Source: Deltaproteobacteria bacterium (lineage in GTDB: Bacteria; Myxococcota; XYA12-FULL-58-9). Taken from it: a stretch of 64,000 bases of DNA. The notes beneath the pieces were generated by a model that saw only the letters and a program-made list of their open reading frames with translations, was not told where the DNA came from and made no database searches. The stretch's first letter is position 1; the number at the start of each line of letters is the position of its first letter. The position numbers and the translations under genes are program-made. The stretch is taken from positions 54,637 through 118,636 of the forward strand of contig JACRCV010000082.1 in assembly GCA_016218825.1 (NCBI GenBank), in the 5' to 3' direction. Positions 17,442 to 25,143 of the stretch are shown in pieces.

Positions 17442-18626
17442 CTACTCCGCCGTCGTCTTGCGGATGCTGAACGCGGTCAGCGTCGCGTCGGTGGACGAGA
17501 CGAACAGGTTGTCGTCTTGCACCACGAGATCGGATTCGATCTTGCCGTCGGTCTTGTGCTTCCAGAACAGGGCGCCGTCGGCGCGCTGCAGGGCGTAGAC
17601 CGCGCCGTCGCCGCTGCCACCGGCGGCGAACACCAGGTTCTTGTAGACCGCGGGGATCGAGATCGCCGGGCCATCGGTGGCGAACGCCCACTTCAGCTCG
17701 CCTTTACCGGCGTCGACCGCGTAGACGTGGCGATCGTTGCTGCCGATGTAGATCACGCCGTCCGCGACCCGCGGCGACGAGTTGACCCAGTCCTTGGTCA
17801 TGAACTTCCAGCGCAGGCTGTTCGACGCTAGGTCGACGGCGTAGAGGTTGCCGTCGTTGGAGCCGAAGTAGACCGTGTTGTTGGCCACCACCGGCGACGA
17901 GGTGACCGGGCCGTCGGTGGCGAACTGGCCGCGCAGCGCGCCGCTCTGGGCGTCGATGGCATAGAGGTTGTGGTCGAGGTTGCCGACGTAGAGCACGCCG
18001 CCGGCGATCGCCGGCGACGAGTAGGAGAAGTCACCGACCTTGATGGCGCGGAGGACCGGCGCTGGCGTTGGCGGCGGCGGGGGCGGCTCGGGCTCGGCCT
18101 TGCCCTTGGTCTTCTTCTTGGTCTTGGCGCTCTTGGGCTCGGGCTCGGGCTCAGGGGGCGGCGCCGGGCGCTCGATGATCGTCGGCGGCGGTGTCGGGAA
18201 GATCCAGGCTTGGGCGCCGGTCGCGGCGTCGAGCGCGTACACGTGGCCGTCGTAGCTCGACAGGTACACCCGTTTGCCGTCCACCAACGGGTCGCTCTTG
18301 ATCCGGTCGCCGGTGGGGAACTTCCAGGCCTCGTTGCAGCCGGAGTCGATGGCGTAGAAGATGTAGTTGGTGCTGCCGAAGAAGATCAGCTTGCCGTCGG
18401 TCTTCGGGGCGCTGATCACCTCGCGCGCCGGCTGGAACACGCAGCGCGGCGTGCCGTTTGGCTCGACGATCGCGAGTCCGAGCTCGGTGCCGAGCGCGAT
18501 GAACGACGGGGTCACGAGCGGCGTCGACACGCTCGGCGCCTGGAGCTGCCGCATCCAGTCGACGCTGAGCGGCTCGCTGCAAGCCACCCCCAGCAGGAAG
18601 ATCGAGCTGCCAACGAGAGTCCGCAT
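17442..18626 (-). CDS. PQQ-like beta-propeller lipoprotein (BamB-like)
   Basis: 394 residues with a short signal and a possible lipobox (FLLGVAC, Cys16), although Gly at -3 is unusual. The body consists of PQQ/YVTN-type propeller blades with repeats such as YLSSYDGHVYALDAATG, YVGNLDHNLYAIDAQSG, YFGSNDGNLYAVDLAS and YIGSNDRHVYAVDAGKG. A Pro/Glu/Lys-rich insertion (residues about 155-190, PEPEPEPKSAKTKKKTKG) interrupts the blades. Such propellers include BamB of the outer-membrane assembly complex, but many are unassigned scaffolds. A dehydrogenase role is unlikely. It is convergent with the RDD gene (1-bp gap). Confidence 0.8.
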   Translation of the reverse strand: MRTLVGSSIFLLGVACSEPLSVDWMRQLQAPSVSTPLVTPSFIALGTELGLAIVEPNGTPRCVFQPAREVISAPKTDGKLIFFGSTNYIFYAIDSGCNEAWKFPTGDRIKSDPLVDGKRVYLSSYDGHVYALDAATGAQAWIFPTPPPTIIERPAPPPEPEPEPKSAKTKKKTKGKAEPEPPPPPPTPAPVLRAIKVGDFSYSSPAIAGGVLYVGNLDHNLYAIDAQSGALRGQFATDGPVTSSPVVANNTVYFGSNDGNLYAVDLASNSLRWKFMTKDWVNSSPRVADGVIYIGSNDRHVYAVDAGKGELKWAFATDGPAISIPAVYKNLVFAAGGSGDGAVYALQRADGALFWKHKTDGKIESDLVVQDDNLFVSSTDATLTAFSIRKTTAE

Positions 18627-18649
18627 GGGTAGTCTCCGCTTCTCGCGCC

Positions 18650-18673
18650 CGGCGCCTCGAGGTTGAGGCGCCG
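18650..18673. repeat. 9-bp perfect inverted repeat in the propeller gene leader
   Basis: CGGCGCCTC (18650-18658) and GAGGCGCCG (18665-18673) are separated by 6 nt. The hairpin lies 24-47 bp upstream of the propeller lipoprotein start, downstream of a perfect TTGACA (complement of 18700-18705) whose matching -10 is unclear. It could be an operator or an RNA hairpin in the 5' leader. Confidence 0.45.
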
Positions 18674-18717
18674 ATAGTAATCGAGGCTTGCCTCTGGCGT
18701 GTCAATGGTGGCGTGCC

Positions 18718-18746
18718 TTCCCAGCTGCGGCCGCGTCGAATATAGT
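18718..18746 (+). promoter_or_regulatory. Candidate promoter of the first SycD-like chaperone gene
   Basis: TTCCCA (18718-18723), 17-nt spacer, TATAGT (18741-18746). The ATG follows 8 nt after the -10 and has no Shine-Dalgarno sequence. Confidence 0.4.
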
Positions 18747-18754
18747 CGGTCGTC

Positions 18755-19300
18755 ATGACTCAATACGTCGAGATCGAGAACACTGCGGCTCAGTACCTCG
18801 AGTTCATGATCCACGGGTTCATGAACGGGCTCATCACGCTGCAGGAGCTCGAGGGGATCTCCGACGAAGAGATGGAGACCATCTACGCGCTGGGCTACAA
18901 CTTCTTCACCTACGGCAAGTATGACGCCGCCAAGGACATCTTCACCGGCCTCACCGCCTACGCGCCCTACACCGCGCACTACTGGCGCGCGCTCGGCGCC
19001 GTCAACCAGCAGATGAAGGACTACGCCGAGGCCATCGCCGCCTACGACATGGCGATCGCCAACGATGAGAACGACGTCGTCAGCTTCGTGTACCGCGGCG
19101 AGTCCCAGATTCTCTCCGGCAACCCCGACGCCGGCCTCAAGGACCTCGACAAGGTGCTGCAGATCGGGGCGCAGTACCCGCAGTTCGGCCCCTGGGTGCA
19201 GCGCTCCGAGCTCCTGATCCGCTTGCACCGCCAAGGCCCCCCGGCCGCCGCCCCGATGCCCGCGACCCCGAGCAGCAACACCAAGCCCGGCGCCAAGTAG
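18755..19300 (+). CDS. SycD/LcrH-like TPR chaperone, copy 1
   Basis: 181 residues. The core has three tetratricopeptide repeats arranged as in type III secretion class II chaperones (SycD/LcrH/IpgC): YALGYNFFTYGKYDAAKDIF, HYWRALGAVNQQMKDYAEA and SFVYRGESQILSGNPDAG, preceded by a short helical N-terminus (YLEFMIHGFMNGLITLQEL). The C-terminal 25 residues are a Pro/Ala tail. SycD proteins keep translocator proteins soluble in the cytoplasm before export. The second copy at 25144-25623 is clearly paralogous, sharing GKY, the YWRA motif, EAI-AYDMA and YRGES. The 298-aa lipoprotein gene starts 13 bp downstream. A general TPR role cannot be excluded without the secretion apparatus. Confidence 0.75.
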   Translation: MTQYVEIENTAAQYLEFMIHGFMNGLITLQELEGISDEEMETIYALGYNFFTYGKYDAAKDIFTGLTAYAPYTAHYWRALGAVNQQMKDYAEAIAAYDMAIANDENDVVSFVYRGESQILSGNPDAGLKDLDKVLQIGAQYPQFGPWVQRSELLIRLHRQGPPAAAPMPATPSSNTKPGAK

Positions 19301-19313
19301 CGGCCCATCGCCG

Positions 19314-20210
19314 ATGCCGCCTCGGTTGCCCGCTCTGCTCCTCCCCGCTCTGCTCTTCGTGGCTGCGCTCTTTGGCGCCGCCTGCAACAGCCCGCACAAC
19401 TCCGGCCCGGTCCGGCCGCCCGCGGACGACGGCGCGCCGCCCGGCGACACCGACCTGGTGATCGACTTCACCGGCAACAACAACGGCGTCGAGCTCGACG
19501 GCCCGAGCTTCCCCGGCGGTCCCGACAGCCCCAGCGCCCTGCACCACACGGTGCCGGCCGCGGCGGTCCCCGATCATCCGAGCTTCGCGCTGCTCGAGGC
19601 GACGGTGGCGCGCCCCGCGGTGAGCAACACCAGCGGCGCCTATGTCATCCTGCCGGTGCAGAACATTGACAGCCGGCCGTACTGTGAGGTCACGGTCGAC
19701 ACTCTGGTGTATCGCGGCCTCGGGGACAGCGCGCTCGGCACCACGACGCTGCGGGGCGTCGCGGGGTCGGTCGGTCGAGTGAACACCCTGACCACCAACA
19801 CCTGCCTGGCGCCGGGCGAGATCGGTTACTTCTGTGACGTGCTGCTCGGGGACGTCTACGACAGCATCGCCCGGCTCGACGTGACGCTGGCCGCGAGCCC
19901 CGACCGCGCCTTGCACGATCTCGCCGCCCACCTGGCGCCGGTCTCCTACACCTACGACGCGATGAACGGTCTCGTCGTGAGCCTGACGAACGACGGCAGC
20001 GCGCCGGCGACGGTCTACGACGGCGGCAGCCTGTACCTGATGCTCGACGCCGACCGGGCGCCGCTCTGGTTTCACGGCCTGCAGACGCCGACCAGCCCCT
20101 ACAGCGCCACGATCGCGGTCGACGGCGCCATGACGCTTCGCGACCCCGACGTGGCGTACCACGGCACCGCGGCGCGTTTGCTGCTGCTCTTCGCCTACGA
20201 GGACGAGTGA
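19314..20210 (+). CDS. Lipoprotein of unknown function beside the secretion-like cluster
   Basis: 298 residues. The N-terminus is a lipoprotein signal (LLLPALLFVAALFGAAC; lipobox Gly-Ala-Ala-Cys, preceded by Phe, not fully canonical). The mature part begins with a Pro/Gly/Asp-rich linker, then about 220 residues of beta-rich sequence with four further cysteines (RPYCEVTV, TNTCLAPGEIGYFC). No family is recognised. The strand pattern and the phrases ISLTNDGSAPATVYDGG-like near residues 220-235 suggest an immunoglobulin-like fold, but this is inference. It follows the SycD-like gene by 13 bp and is probably co-transcribed. It is convergent with the 767-aa protein gene (1-bp gap). Confidence 0.7.
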   Translation: MPPRLPALLLPALLFVAALFGAACNSPHNSGPVRPPADDGAPPGDTDLVIDFTGNNNGVELDGPSFPGGPDSPSALHHTVPAAAVPDHPSFALLEATVARPAVSNTSGAYVILPVQNIDSRPYCEVTVDTLVYRGLGDSALGTTTLRGVAGSVGRVNTLTTNTCLAPGEIGYFCDVLLGDVYDSIARLDVTLAASPDRALHDLAAHLAPVSYTYDAMNGLVVSLTNDGSAPATVYDGGSLYLMLDADRAPLWFHGLQTPTSPYSATIAVDGAMTLRDPDVAYHGTAARLLLLFAYEDE

Positions 20211-20211
20211 C

Positions 20212-22515
20212 TCAGGCGTTCTTGCCCATCGTGAACGCCTGGATCTTGCGGTCCCAGTCGTGGGGCGCAAAGCCGAGCTTGCGCACCGCCTCGCGCTGCG
20301 TGGTGGTCAGGCTCGCGAACGGCGTCGCCATCGACACCGGCCACTTCGCCGCCGGGGTGTCCTTGGTGTCCCAGGTCTGTTGGCTCCAGCCGAGGTTCTT
20401 CAACAGCGCCTTCTCCGACTTGTTGAGGCCCTTCCAGCCGCTCTCGAACAGGTTGTCGAGCGAGCGGATGCTCGCCGGGTCCTTGACCAGCACCCGCCCG
20501 GTGTACTTCTCGGCCGCGAGCTCGTCGTAGGTGGGCGCGGCGGCGGCGACCTCGCTGTCCGCCGACGGCGGCTTGACCGCGGCACGTTGGGTGCCGCCCA
20601 GGTCGCGATCGAAGGTGCGCTGGATGCCCCAGCCGTCGACCTTGCCCGACTGGGTGCGCTCCTTCTTGCGCATCACCGCGACCTCGCCGGCTGGGATCTC
20701 GGCGATCTTCGGATCCGCCATGCCCACCGCGGCCCGGGTGCCGAGCAGCTGCGCCGTCACCTGCGCCGCCACCTGAGTCGCGACCTGGTTTGCGATCACC
20801 GCCGCGACCTGGCCGGCGCGCTCCGGCGTCAACGGTCCGGGGCCGAGCTCTGCCATCGCGTTCGCCACCTGCGCCTGGATGTTTCCCGATCCTTGCGCGG
20901 CGCGTTGGGCGCCCTCGCTCGCCGCGATCTGGGCCCGCGCCGGTGTCGCCGACAGCGGCTGCCGCGACGCCCCCACCGCCTCTTTTTGCGCGAAGGTCCG
21001 AGTGCCGCTGACCCGGCCGCTGTTGGGGTTGAAGTACTTGGGCTGCTTGCCTTGCAGCCGCCGGGCCTCGAGGCGGGCTCTTCGCTTCGCCGGCGGCATC
21101 CTCTTCGTGCGCAGCTCGCGCGACCGCTGCCGTTGCAGGCCGCGGACCTTGTCGAGCTTCGCCTTCAGCGCTTCCTGCTTGCCGTTCACGAACGCCTGGT
21201 CTTCGGCCGACAGCATCGAGGTGTCCATCGCCTCGGCCTCGCGCAGGTTCTGCAAGCTGTTGACGTCCTCGAGGTACTTCGCGGAGTTGAGCTTCTTCTC
21301 GCCCTGCTCGTAGATGCGGCCGAGCTGGTTGTAGAACTGGATGATCTTGGCGCGGTTCTGCGCCCGCACCTTCGCGGCCTCGTCGGCGTCCAAGCCCTCC
21401 GACGACGCGAGGGTCGGCGCCTTCGGCAGCTCCGAGGTCTTGGCGCTCTTGATGAGGGCCTCGGGATCGACGCTGTCGGCGCCGCCCTTCTGCGCCCCGG
21501 TCGCCATCTTGCTCAGGAACTTGCCGACCTGCCCGGAGCGGTTCGGGAAGCCCGGGTTTTGTAGCGCGACCAACGCCTTGTCGGCGAGCGCCCGGTACTC
21601 GCTCGGCCGGCCGGTGCCGATGGTCGAGAAGAAGCGGCCCTTGTTCTGGGCGGTCTGCGACTTGAACTTGGGGTCGGCGGCGAGCTGCTCGAAGCCTTCC
21701 TTGACCTCGGCCTTGCCGTTCGCCTTGCACAACATCTCGGTCGCCTTGCTGCGGGCGAAGGTCGGCATCTTGCCGACCTCGGGGTGCTGCACGAAGGCGT
21801 CGACGTTCTTCACGGCCTTGGCGTCCGCGGGGTTTCGCGCCACCATGTTCATGCCGGCGCGCTGCGCGTTCTTCTGCAGCGCCGCTTTGTTCATGACCCC
21901 GAGCATGTCGCCGGCGCGCTTCATCGCGTCGAGGTTGCCCTTCGCCGCCTGTTGCATGCCGAAGCGCAGGTATTGGTTCTTGGTCTGCGGGTCGGCCTTC
22001 TGCGCCTGCATGAAGCGACTCTGCAACATCTCGGCGACCGGCTTCTCGGCCTTGGGGTTCTGGAGGATGCCCTGCTGCAGCGTCCCCATCTGCTGGGCGT
22101 TGGTGACCGCCTTCTGGAACCCGGGCTGCTGTGTCAGGCGGTTCATCGCGTTGCCGGCGTCGGTCGCCTGCTGCGGGTTCTTCGCCATCGCCTCCCGGAA
22201 CATGTCCTTCTGGGCTTCGGTGAGCTTGGCCTGGAGCTGGGCGTTGTTCTGCCACTGGTTGAGGGCGTTTTGGGCCTCGGGGCCGGAGGCGCCGCCCATC
22301 ACCGCGCGCATCTTGTTCTGCAGATCGCTCTGGCGCTGGAAGATCTCGCGCTGGACCCCCGAGGTCTTCAGGTTCTCCTTCTTCTCGGCGATCTTCTTCT
22401 CGGCGAGCTTGCGGGCGTGGTCGGCCTCGTCTTCTTTGTCGACCTTCTTCTGGGTCTCGATGCCGGCGCTCGAGATGAGGCTCTGGATCTGAGCGTCGAT
22501 TCTCTCAACTGGCAT
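20212..22515 (-). CDS. Large helical, probably secreted protein with two C-terminal LGW/LGF-x-WD repeats
   Basis: 767 residues with no signal peptide, no membrane helix and a single cysteine (LCKANG). The N-terminal 480 residues are Ala/Gln/Lys-rich and helical (for example KKIAEKKENLKTSGVQREIF, QQGILQNPKAEKP). A strongly basic patch follows (RQRSRELRTKRMPPAKRRAR), then an Ala/Val/Gln helix (VAAVIANQVATQVAAQVTAQ). The C-terminus has two related units of about 35 residues: LNKSEKALLKNLGWSQQTWD and LTTTQREAVRKLGFAPHDWD, a short repeat known in scattered bacterial and algal proteins. Start ATG 22515 with GAGAGGTGG upstream. It is the last and largest gene of the chaperone-headed operon, so an exported effector or translocon-associated protein is inferred; the function is unknown. 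Confidence 0.75.
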   Translation of the reverse strand: MPVERIDAQIQSLISSAGIETQKKVDKEDEADHARKLAEKKIAEKKENLKTSGVQREIFQRQSDLQNKMRAVMGGASGPEAQNALNQWQNNAQLQAKLTEAQKDMFREAMAKNPQQATDAGNAMNRLTQQPGFQKAVTNAQQMGTLQQGILQNPKAEKPVAEMLQSRFMQAQKADPQTKNQYLRFGMQQAAKGNLDAMKRAGDMLGVMNKAALQKNAQRAGMNMVARNPADAKAVKNVDAFVQHPEVGKMPTFARSKATEMLCKANGKAEVKEGFEQLAADPKFKSQTAQNKGRFFSTIGTGRPSEYRALADKALVALQNPGFPNRSGQVGKFLSKMATGAQKGGADSVDPEALIKSAKTSELPKAPTLASSEGLDADEAAKVRAQNRAKIIQFYNQLGRIYEQGEKKLNSAKYLEDVNSLQNLREAEAMDTSMLSAEDQAFVNGKQEALKAKLDKVRGLQRQRSRELRTKRMPPAKRRARLEARRLQGKQPKYFNPNSGRVSGTRTFAQKEAVGASRQPLSATPARAQIAASEGAQRAAQGSGNIQAQVANAMAELGPGPLTPERAGQVAAVIANQVATQVAAQVTAQLLGTRAAVGMADPKIAEIPAGEVAVMRKKERTQSGKVDGWGIQRTFDRDLGGTQRAAVKPPSADSEVAAAAPTYDELAAEKYTGRVLVKDPASIRSLDNLFESGWKGLNKSEKALLKNLGWSQQTWDTKDTPAAKWPVSMATPFASLTTTQREAVRKLGFAPHDWDRKIQAFTMGKNA

Positions 22516-22542
22516 GGGGCCACCTCTCCAACGAGGCCGGCT

Positions 22543-22576
22543 GGACGGAGGGTGGAGGCGCCTCCACCCCCCGTCC
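22543..22576. repeat. Long hairpin between the 306-aa and 767-aa genes
   Basis: The arms 22543-22559 and 22560-22576 pair over 17 bp with one mismatch and almost no loop; the inner GGTGGAGGCGCCTCCACC is a perfect palindrome. No U-tract follows on the minus strand, so a simple terminator is not supported. An RNA processing or attenuation site that sets the dose of the 767-aa protein is possible. Confidence 0.6.
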
Positions 22577-22587
22577 CGAGCGGATCA

Positions 22588-23508
22588 TCAACCGCCGATC
22601 TTACGGATGATCGCCAGCGCCGTATCGTGCAGCATCTTCGAGATGTTCGACATCATCTGCAAAGTCTGCTGCTGCTTCTGCAGCATGTTCTGCAAGTCGA
22701 CGTTGGCGAGCTGCGCGTCATCGCCGACCGAGTTGAGCTTCTCTTCCAGGTTCTTGATGTAGGTCTCGACGCCTTCCTTGTTCGCGGCGAGGCTGCCGTC
22801 GGCCGTCGGCGCCGCCGGCACCGGAGTGCCGTTCTCGTCGAGCACCGGCGTGTCGCTGAAGGCGAGGGCGCCGGTGGTGCCGTTGCTGTTCTGATAGGTG
22901 CTCCAGTCCACCGCGGTCTCGGCCGCCGAGCCCGCCATCGTCGCCAGGAACTCGCGCGCCTTGGTCAGCTCGTCGCGGATCTGCTTCTTGAGCTCGTTGT
23001 AGAACCGGACCTTCTGGGCATAGAACGCCAGGTCCTTGTTGGTCTCCATGTACGACTCGCGCAGCACGAACTCGACCAAGGCGTTGACGTCGGTGGCGCT
23101 GCCGACGTTCTTCTGGGCGATGAACTCACCCCAGCGGGCCTGCACCCCGGCCATCCCCGAGCTCGACGATGCCAGGCTGCCGCCCCCCGAGCTCGCCATC
23201 CCCGCGACGCTCGCCGCCAGGCTCTTGAGCTCCGCGAGCTCGTTCGCGGTGAGCCCCGAGACCACGCCCGACTGCTCCATGTTGGTGACGAAGCTCGGCA
23301 GGTCGCTGGCGCGCACGCCCAACGACTGCAGCCGCGAGAGGTAGGCCTGACGCCCTTCGGGGGTCGTCAGGTCGAAGGCGTCGCTCTGCCCGACCTTGCC
23401 GCTCGAATCGACGATCGCGACACCTTCGTTGCCGGCGGTCTCCGCGTAGAGGTCAAAACCGACGACGCTCGCGCCACCTTGAAGGCCCTTCACTTCGTTC
23501 GTACCCAT
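22588..23508 (-). CDS. Type III-like filament/translocator candidate, two-helix coiled coil
   Basis: 306 residues, no cysteine, no signal peptide. The N-terminal 110 residues are mixed and Ser/Gly-rich. Two long amphipathic helices frame a variable middle: LVEFVLRESYMETNKDLAFY continuing through AQKVRFYNELKKQIRDEL (about 143-190), and the C-terminal VDLQNMLQKQQQTLQMMSNI continuing to SKMLHDTALAIIRKIGG (about 268-306). A helix-variable-helix plan with a highly regular C-terminal heptad helix is how EspA/needle-type secreted subunits of type III systems polymerise. I recall similar helix sequences in T3SS-associated proteins, but no homologue was looked up. It lies in the operon headed by a SycD-like chaperone. 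Confidence 0.7.
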   Translation of the reverse strand: MGTNEVKGLQGGASVVGFDLYAETAGNEGVAIVDSSGKVGQSDAFDLTTPEGRQAYLSRLQSLGVRASDLPSFVTNMEQSGVVSGLTANELAELKSLAASVAGMASSGGGSLASSSSGMAGVQARWGEFIAQKNVGSATDVNALVEFVLRESYMETNKDLAFYAQKVRFYNELKKQIRDELTKAREFLATMAGSAAETAVDWSTYQNSNGTTGALAFSDTPVLDENGTPVPAAPTADGSLAANKEGVETYIKNLEEKLNSVGDDAQLANVDLQNMLQKQQQTLQMMSNISKMLHDTALAIIRKIGG

Positions 23509-23559
23509 GACACGCTCCGTTTCTCAAAGGTTCAAAACTTGGTCACAATAATCCCGTGA

Positions 23560-23581
23560 CGTCGCGCGCAGTCGCGCGACG
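23560..23581. repeat. 9-bp perfect hairpin between the 221-aa and 306-aa genes
   Basis: CGTCGCGCG (23560-23568) and CGCGCGACG (23573-23581) with a CAGT loop. It sits in an AT-richer spacer (23509-23608) inside the operon. No poly-U run follows on the minus strand. Confidence 0.55.
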
Positions 23582-23608
23582 CAAAATTCGAACGGTCTCG
23601 CCAGCCCC

Positions 23609-24274
23609 TTATGGGGTGTTGATCGGCGGCAGGCCGCCACCGGCGGGCGGCGCCATCTGGTTGTACTTGCGCTCCGGGGTGCCCTGGCCCACCACCACCG
23701 CCATGATCTGGAAGGCGGCGATGACCTCCTTGAAGGTCGGATCGGACTTCAGCGTGACGTCGACCTTCTTCTCCCGGACCTTCAGCTCGATCCTCGTCAC
23801 CGTCTGGTTGGCGCTCTCGTCCTCGGAGGCGCCCTTGGCGCCGCCGGCGTCCTGGATGGTCTTCGCGGCGCCGTTCAACAGCTCGGTCGCCTGCTTCATC
23901 GCCTGCTGCATCCGGTCGGCGTCCCGGCGCTCGGCCGCCGGCAGATCTTGGGTCTGCAGCTTCGCCAACAGCGCCTGACCTTCGCCCAGCTTGCGATACG
24001 CAGTCTCCAACCGGCGGTTCAGGGCGGTGAGCTGGTCCTGAAACGCCTTCAACGCGTTGCTGTAGGCCGCGGTGTCCGGCGTGCCGTCGGCTTTCTTGAA
24101 CTGGCCTTGGTTCGGTGGCTCCAGAGCGCTGATCTCGTTCAACAGCGACTGGACGTCGGCGAACAAGCTCTGGACGCTGCCGATCTGAGACTCGATCTGA
24201 CTGACGACCCCCGAGGCTTCACTGTAGGTCGGCGACTGCAGAGTCGGAACTCGCACACCACTGGCACTGGACAT
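23609..24274 (-). CDS. Coiled-coil protein of the chaperone-headed operon (221 aa)
   Basis: 221 residues, no cysteine, no signal peptide. Residues about 20-110 are heptad-rich (IESQIGSVQSLFADVQSLLN, then QDQLTALNRRLETAYRKLGE), and residues about 120-150 continue with MQQAMKQATELLNGAAKTI. The C-terminal part contains VRIELKVREKKVDVTL-like beta sequence near residues 165-180 and a short hydrophobic stretch EVIAAFQIMAVVVG, too short for a membrane helix, then a Pro/Gly tail. GAGGAG upstream of the ATG gives a clear ribosome-binding site. The size, lack of Cys and helical content resemble exported structural or regulator proteins of type III systems, but no family is recognised. Confidence 0.7.
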   Translation of the reverse strand: MSSASGVRVPTLQSPTYSEASGVVSQIESQIGSVQSLFADVQSLLNEISALEPPNQGQFKKADGTPDTAAYSNALKAFQDQLTALNRRLETAYRKLGEGQALLAKLQTQDLPAAERRDADRMQQAMKQATELLNGAAKTIQDAGGAKGASEDESANQTVTRIELKVREKKVDVTLKSDPTFKEVIAAFQIMAVVVGQGTPERKYNQMAPPAGGGLPPINTP

Positions 24275-24351
24275 GACAAACTCCTCTAAAAATAAAGGTT
24301 AAGACTGCAACTTCCAAACCCAGACTGCAAAACTTTCAAAATCCAAAGTGC

Positions 24352-25062
24352 CTACCGCTTGTGCAAGAAGGTCCTTTGGACGTTCAACTCGCGATTGATG
24401 CCCTTGCTCATCTTTTGCGCTTCCCCCACCGCTTGGTTACCTCTTTCTGTGACTTTCTTCAGACCGCCCGCCAGCTTCTTCTCGTTGAGCGTACCTTTGT
24501 CTACACTCACCGACCCCACCTCACCCGCGACCACCAACCCGGTGGCGAGCACCTTGTGCCCCACGGGGACGCTGTCTTCGAGCTTGATCTTGAACAGGCG
24601 CTCGACGTTGGTCGTGACCTCTTCGAGCGGCAGCGCCGTCGGCGCCGGTCGCTTCGCCAAGTCCTCGAGGTCGGCGAGCCCCTTCTCGGTCGGCAAGAAC
24701 GACCCGCCGACGACCGCCTGGCCGATGCTGCTGTCGCCCGCCGCCGCCTTCTCGACGTCGTCGAACTGCGTCGTCGCCAGCCCGAGGTTTTGTTGGGCCT
24801 TCTCGAGGCGCTCCTGGCTCCAGGTCTCGTCTTGGGTGTCGTCGTCGGGGAGCGGGATCGGCGCCCGCGACGAGTCGCCGATGTCGAGGCCCTTCTTCGC
24901 CTGCTTCAGGCGCTGAAACCCCGCCTGTTGGGCGATGCGCGCCGCGTCCTGGCTCGTGACCTTCTGCTGCGCTTGCGTCTTGACCTTTTCGGCCTCTTTC
25001 TCCTGCACCGTGGGCTGCAGACCCGGCAGCGCGCCGGGGCGGACTTCGTTGGCCTTGGTCAT
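24352..25062 (-). CDS. Charged helical protein of the chaperone-headed operon (236 aa)
   Basis: 236 residues, no cysteine, no signal peptide. The N-terminal 60 residues are Glu/Lys/Gln-rich and probably helical (TVQEKEAEKVKTQAQQKVTS). An acidic stretch follows (PIPLPDDDTQDETW). The middle contains a weakly hydrophobic segment VGHKVLATGLVVAGEVGSVS (about 165-185) and the C-terminus is basic (GINRELNVQRTFLHKR). AAGGAG precedes the ATG. It is the second gene of the operon, directly after the SycD-like chaperone, a place often taken by a chaperone's own cargo. No family assignment is possible by eye. Confidence 0.68.
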   Translation of the reverse strand: MTKANEVRPGALPGLQPTVQEKEAEKVKTQAQQKVTSQDAARIAQQAGFQRLKQAKKGLDIGDSSRAPIPLPDDDTQDETWSQERLEKAQQNLGLATTQFDDVEKAAAGDSSIGQAVVGGSFLPTEKGLADLEDLAKRPAPTALPLEEVTTNVERLFKIKLEDSVPVGHKVLATGLVVAGEVGSVSVDKGTLNEKKLAGGLKKVTERGNQAVGEAQKMSKGINRELNVQRTFLHKR

Positions 25063-25101
25063 TCGCCGACTCCTTCACCGTGGTCCGCGGTGCGAGACCG
25101 C

Positions 25102-25138
25102 ACCCGATCACCGTACACCGAAGCGTAGCAGATCGGGT
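25102..25138. repeat. Intergenic hairpin behind the second SycD-like gene
   Basis: ACCCGATC (25102-25109) pairs perfectly with GATCGGGT (25131-25138) across 21 nt. A second short stem, GGTGCG (25089-25094) with CGCACC (25099-25104), overlaps it, so two alternative folds are possible in the 81-bp gap. Confidence 0.45.
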
Positions 25139-25143
25139 TAGCG

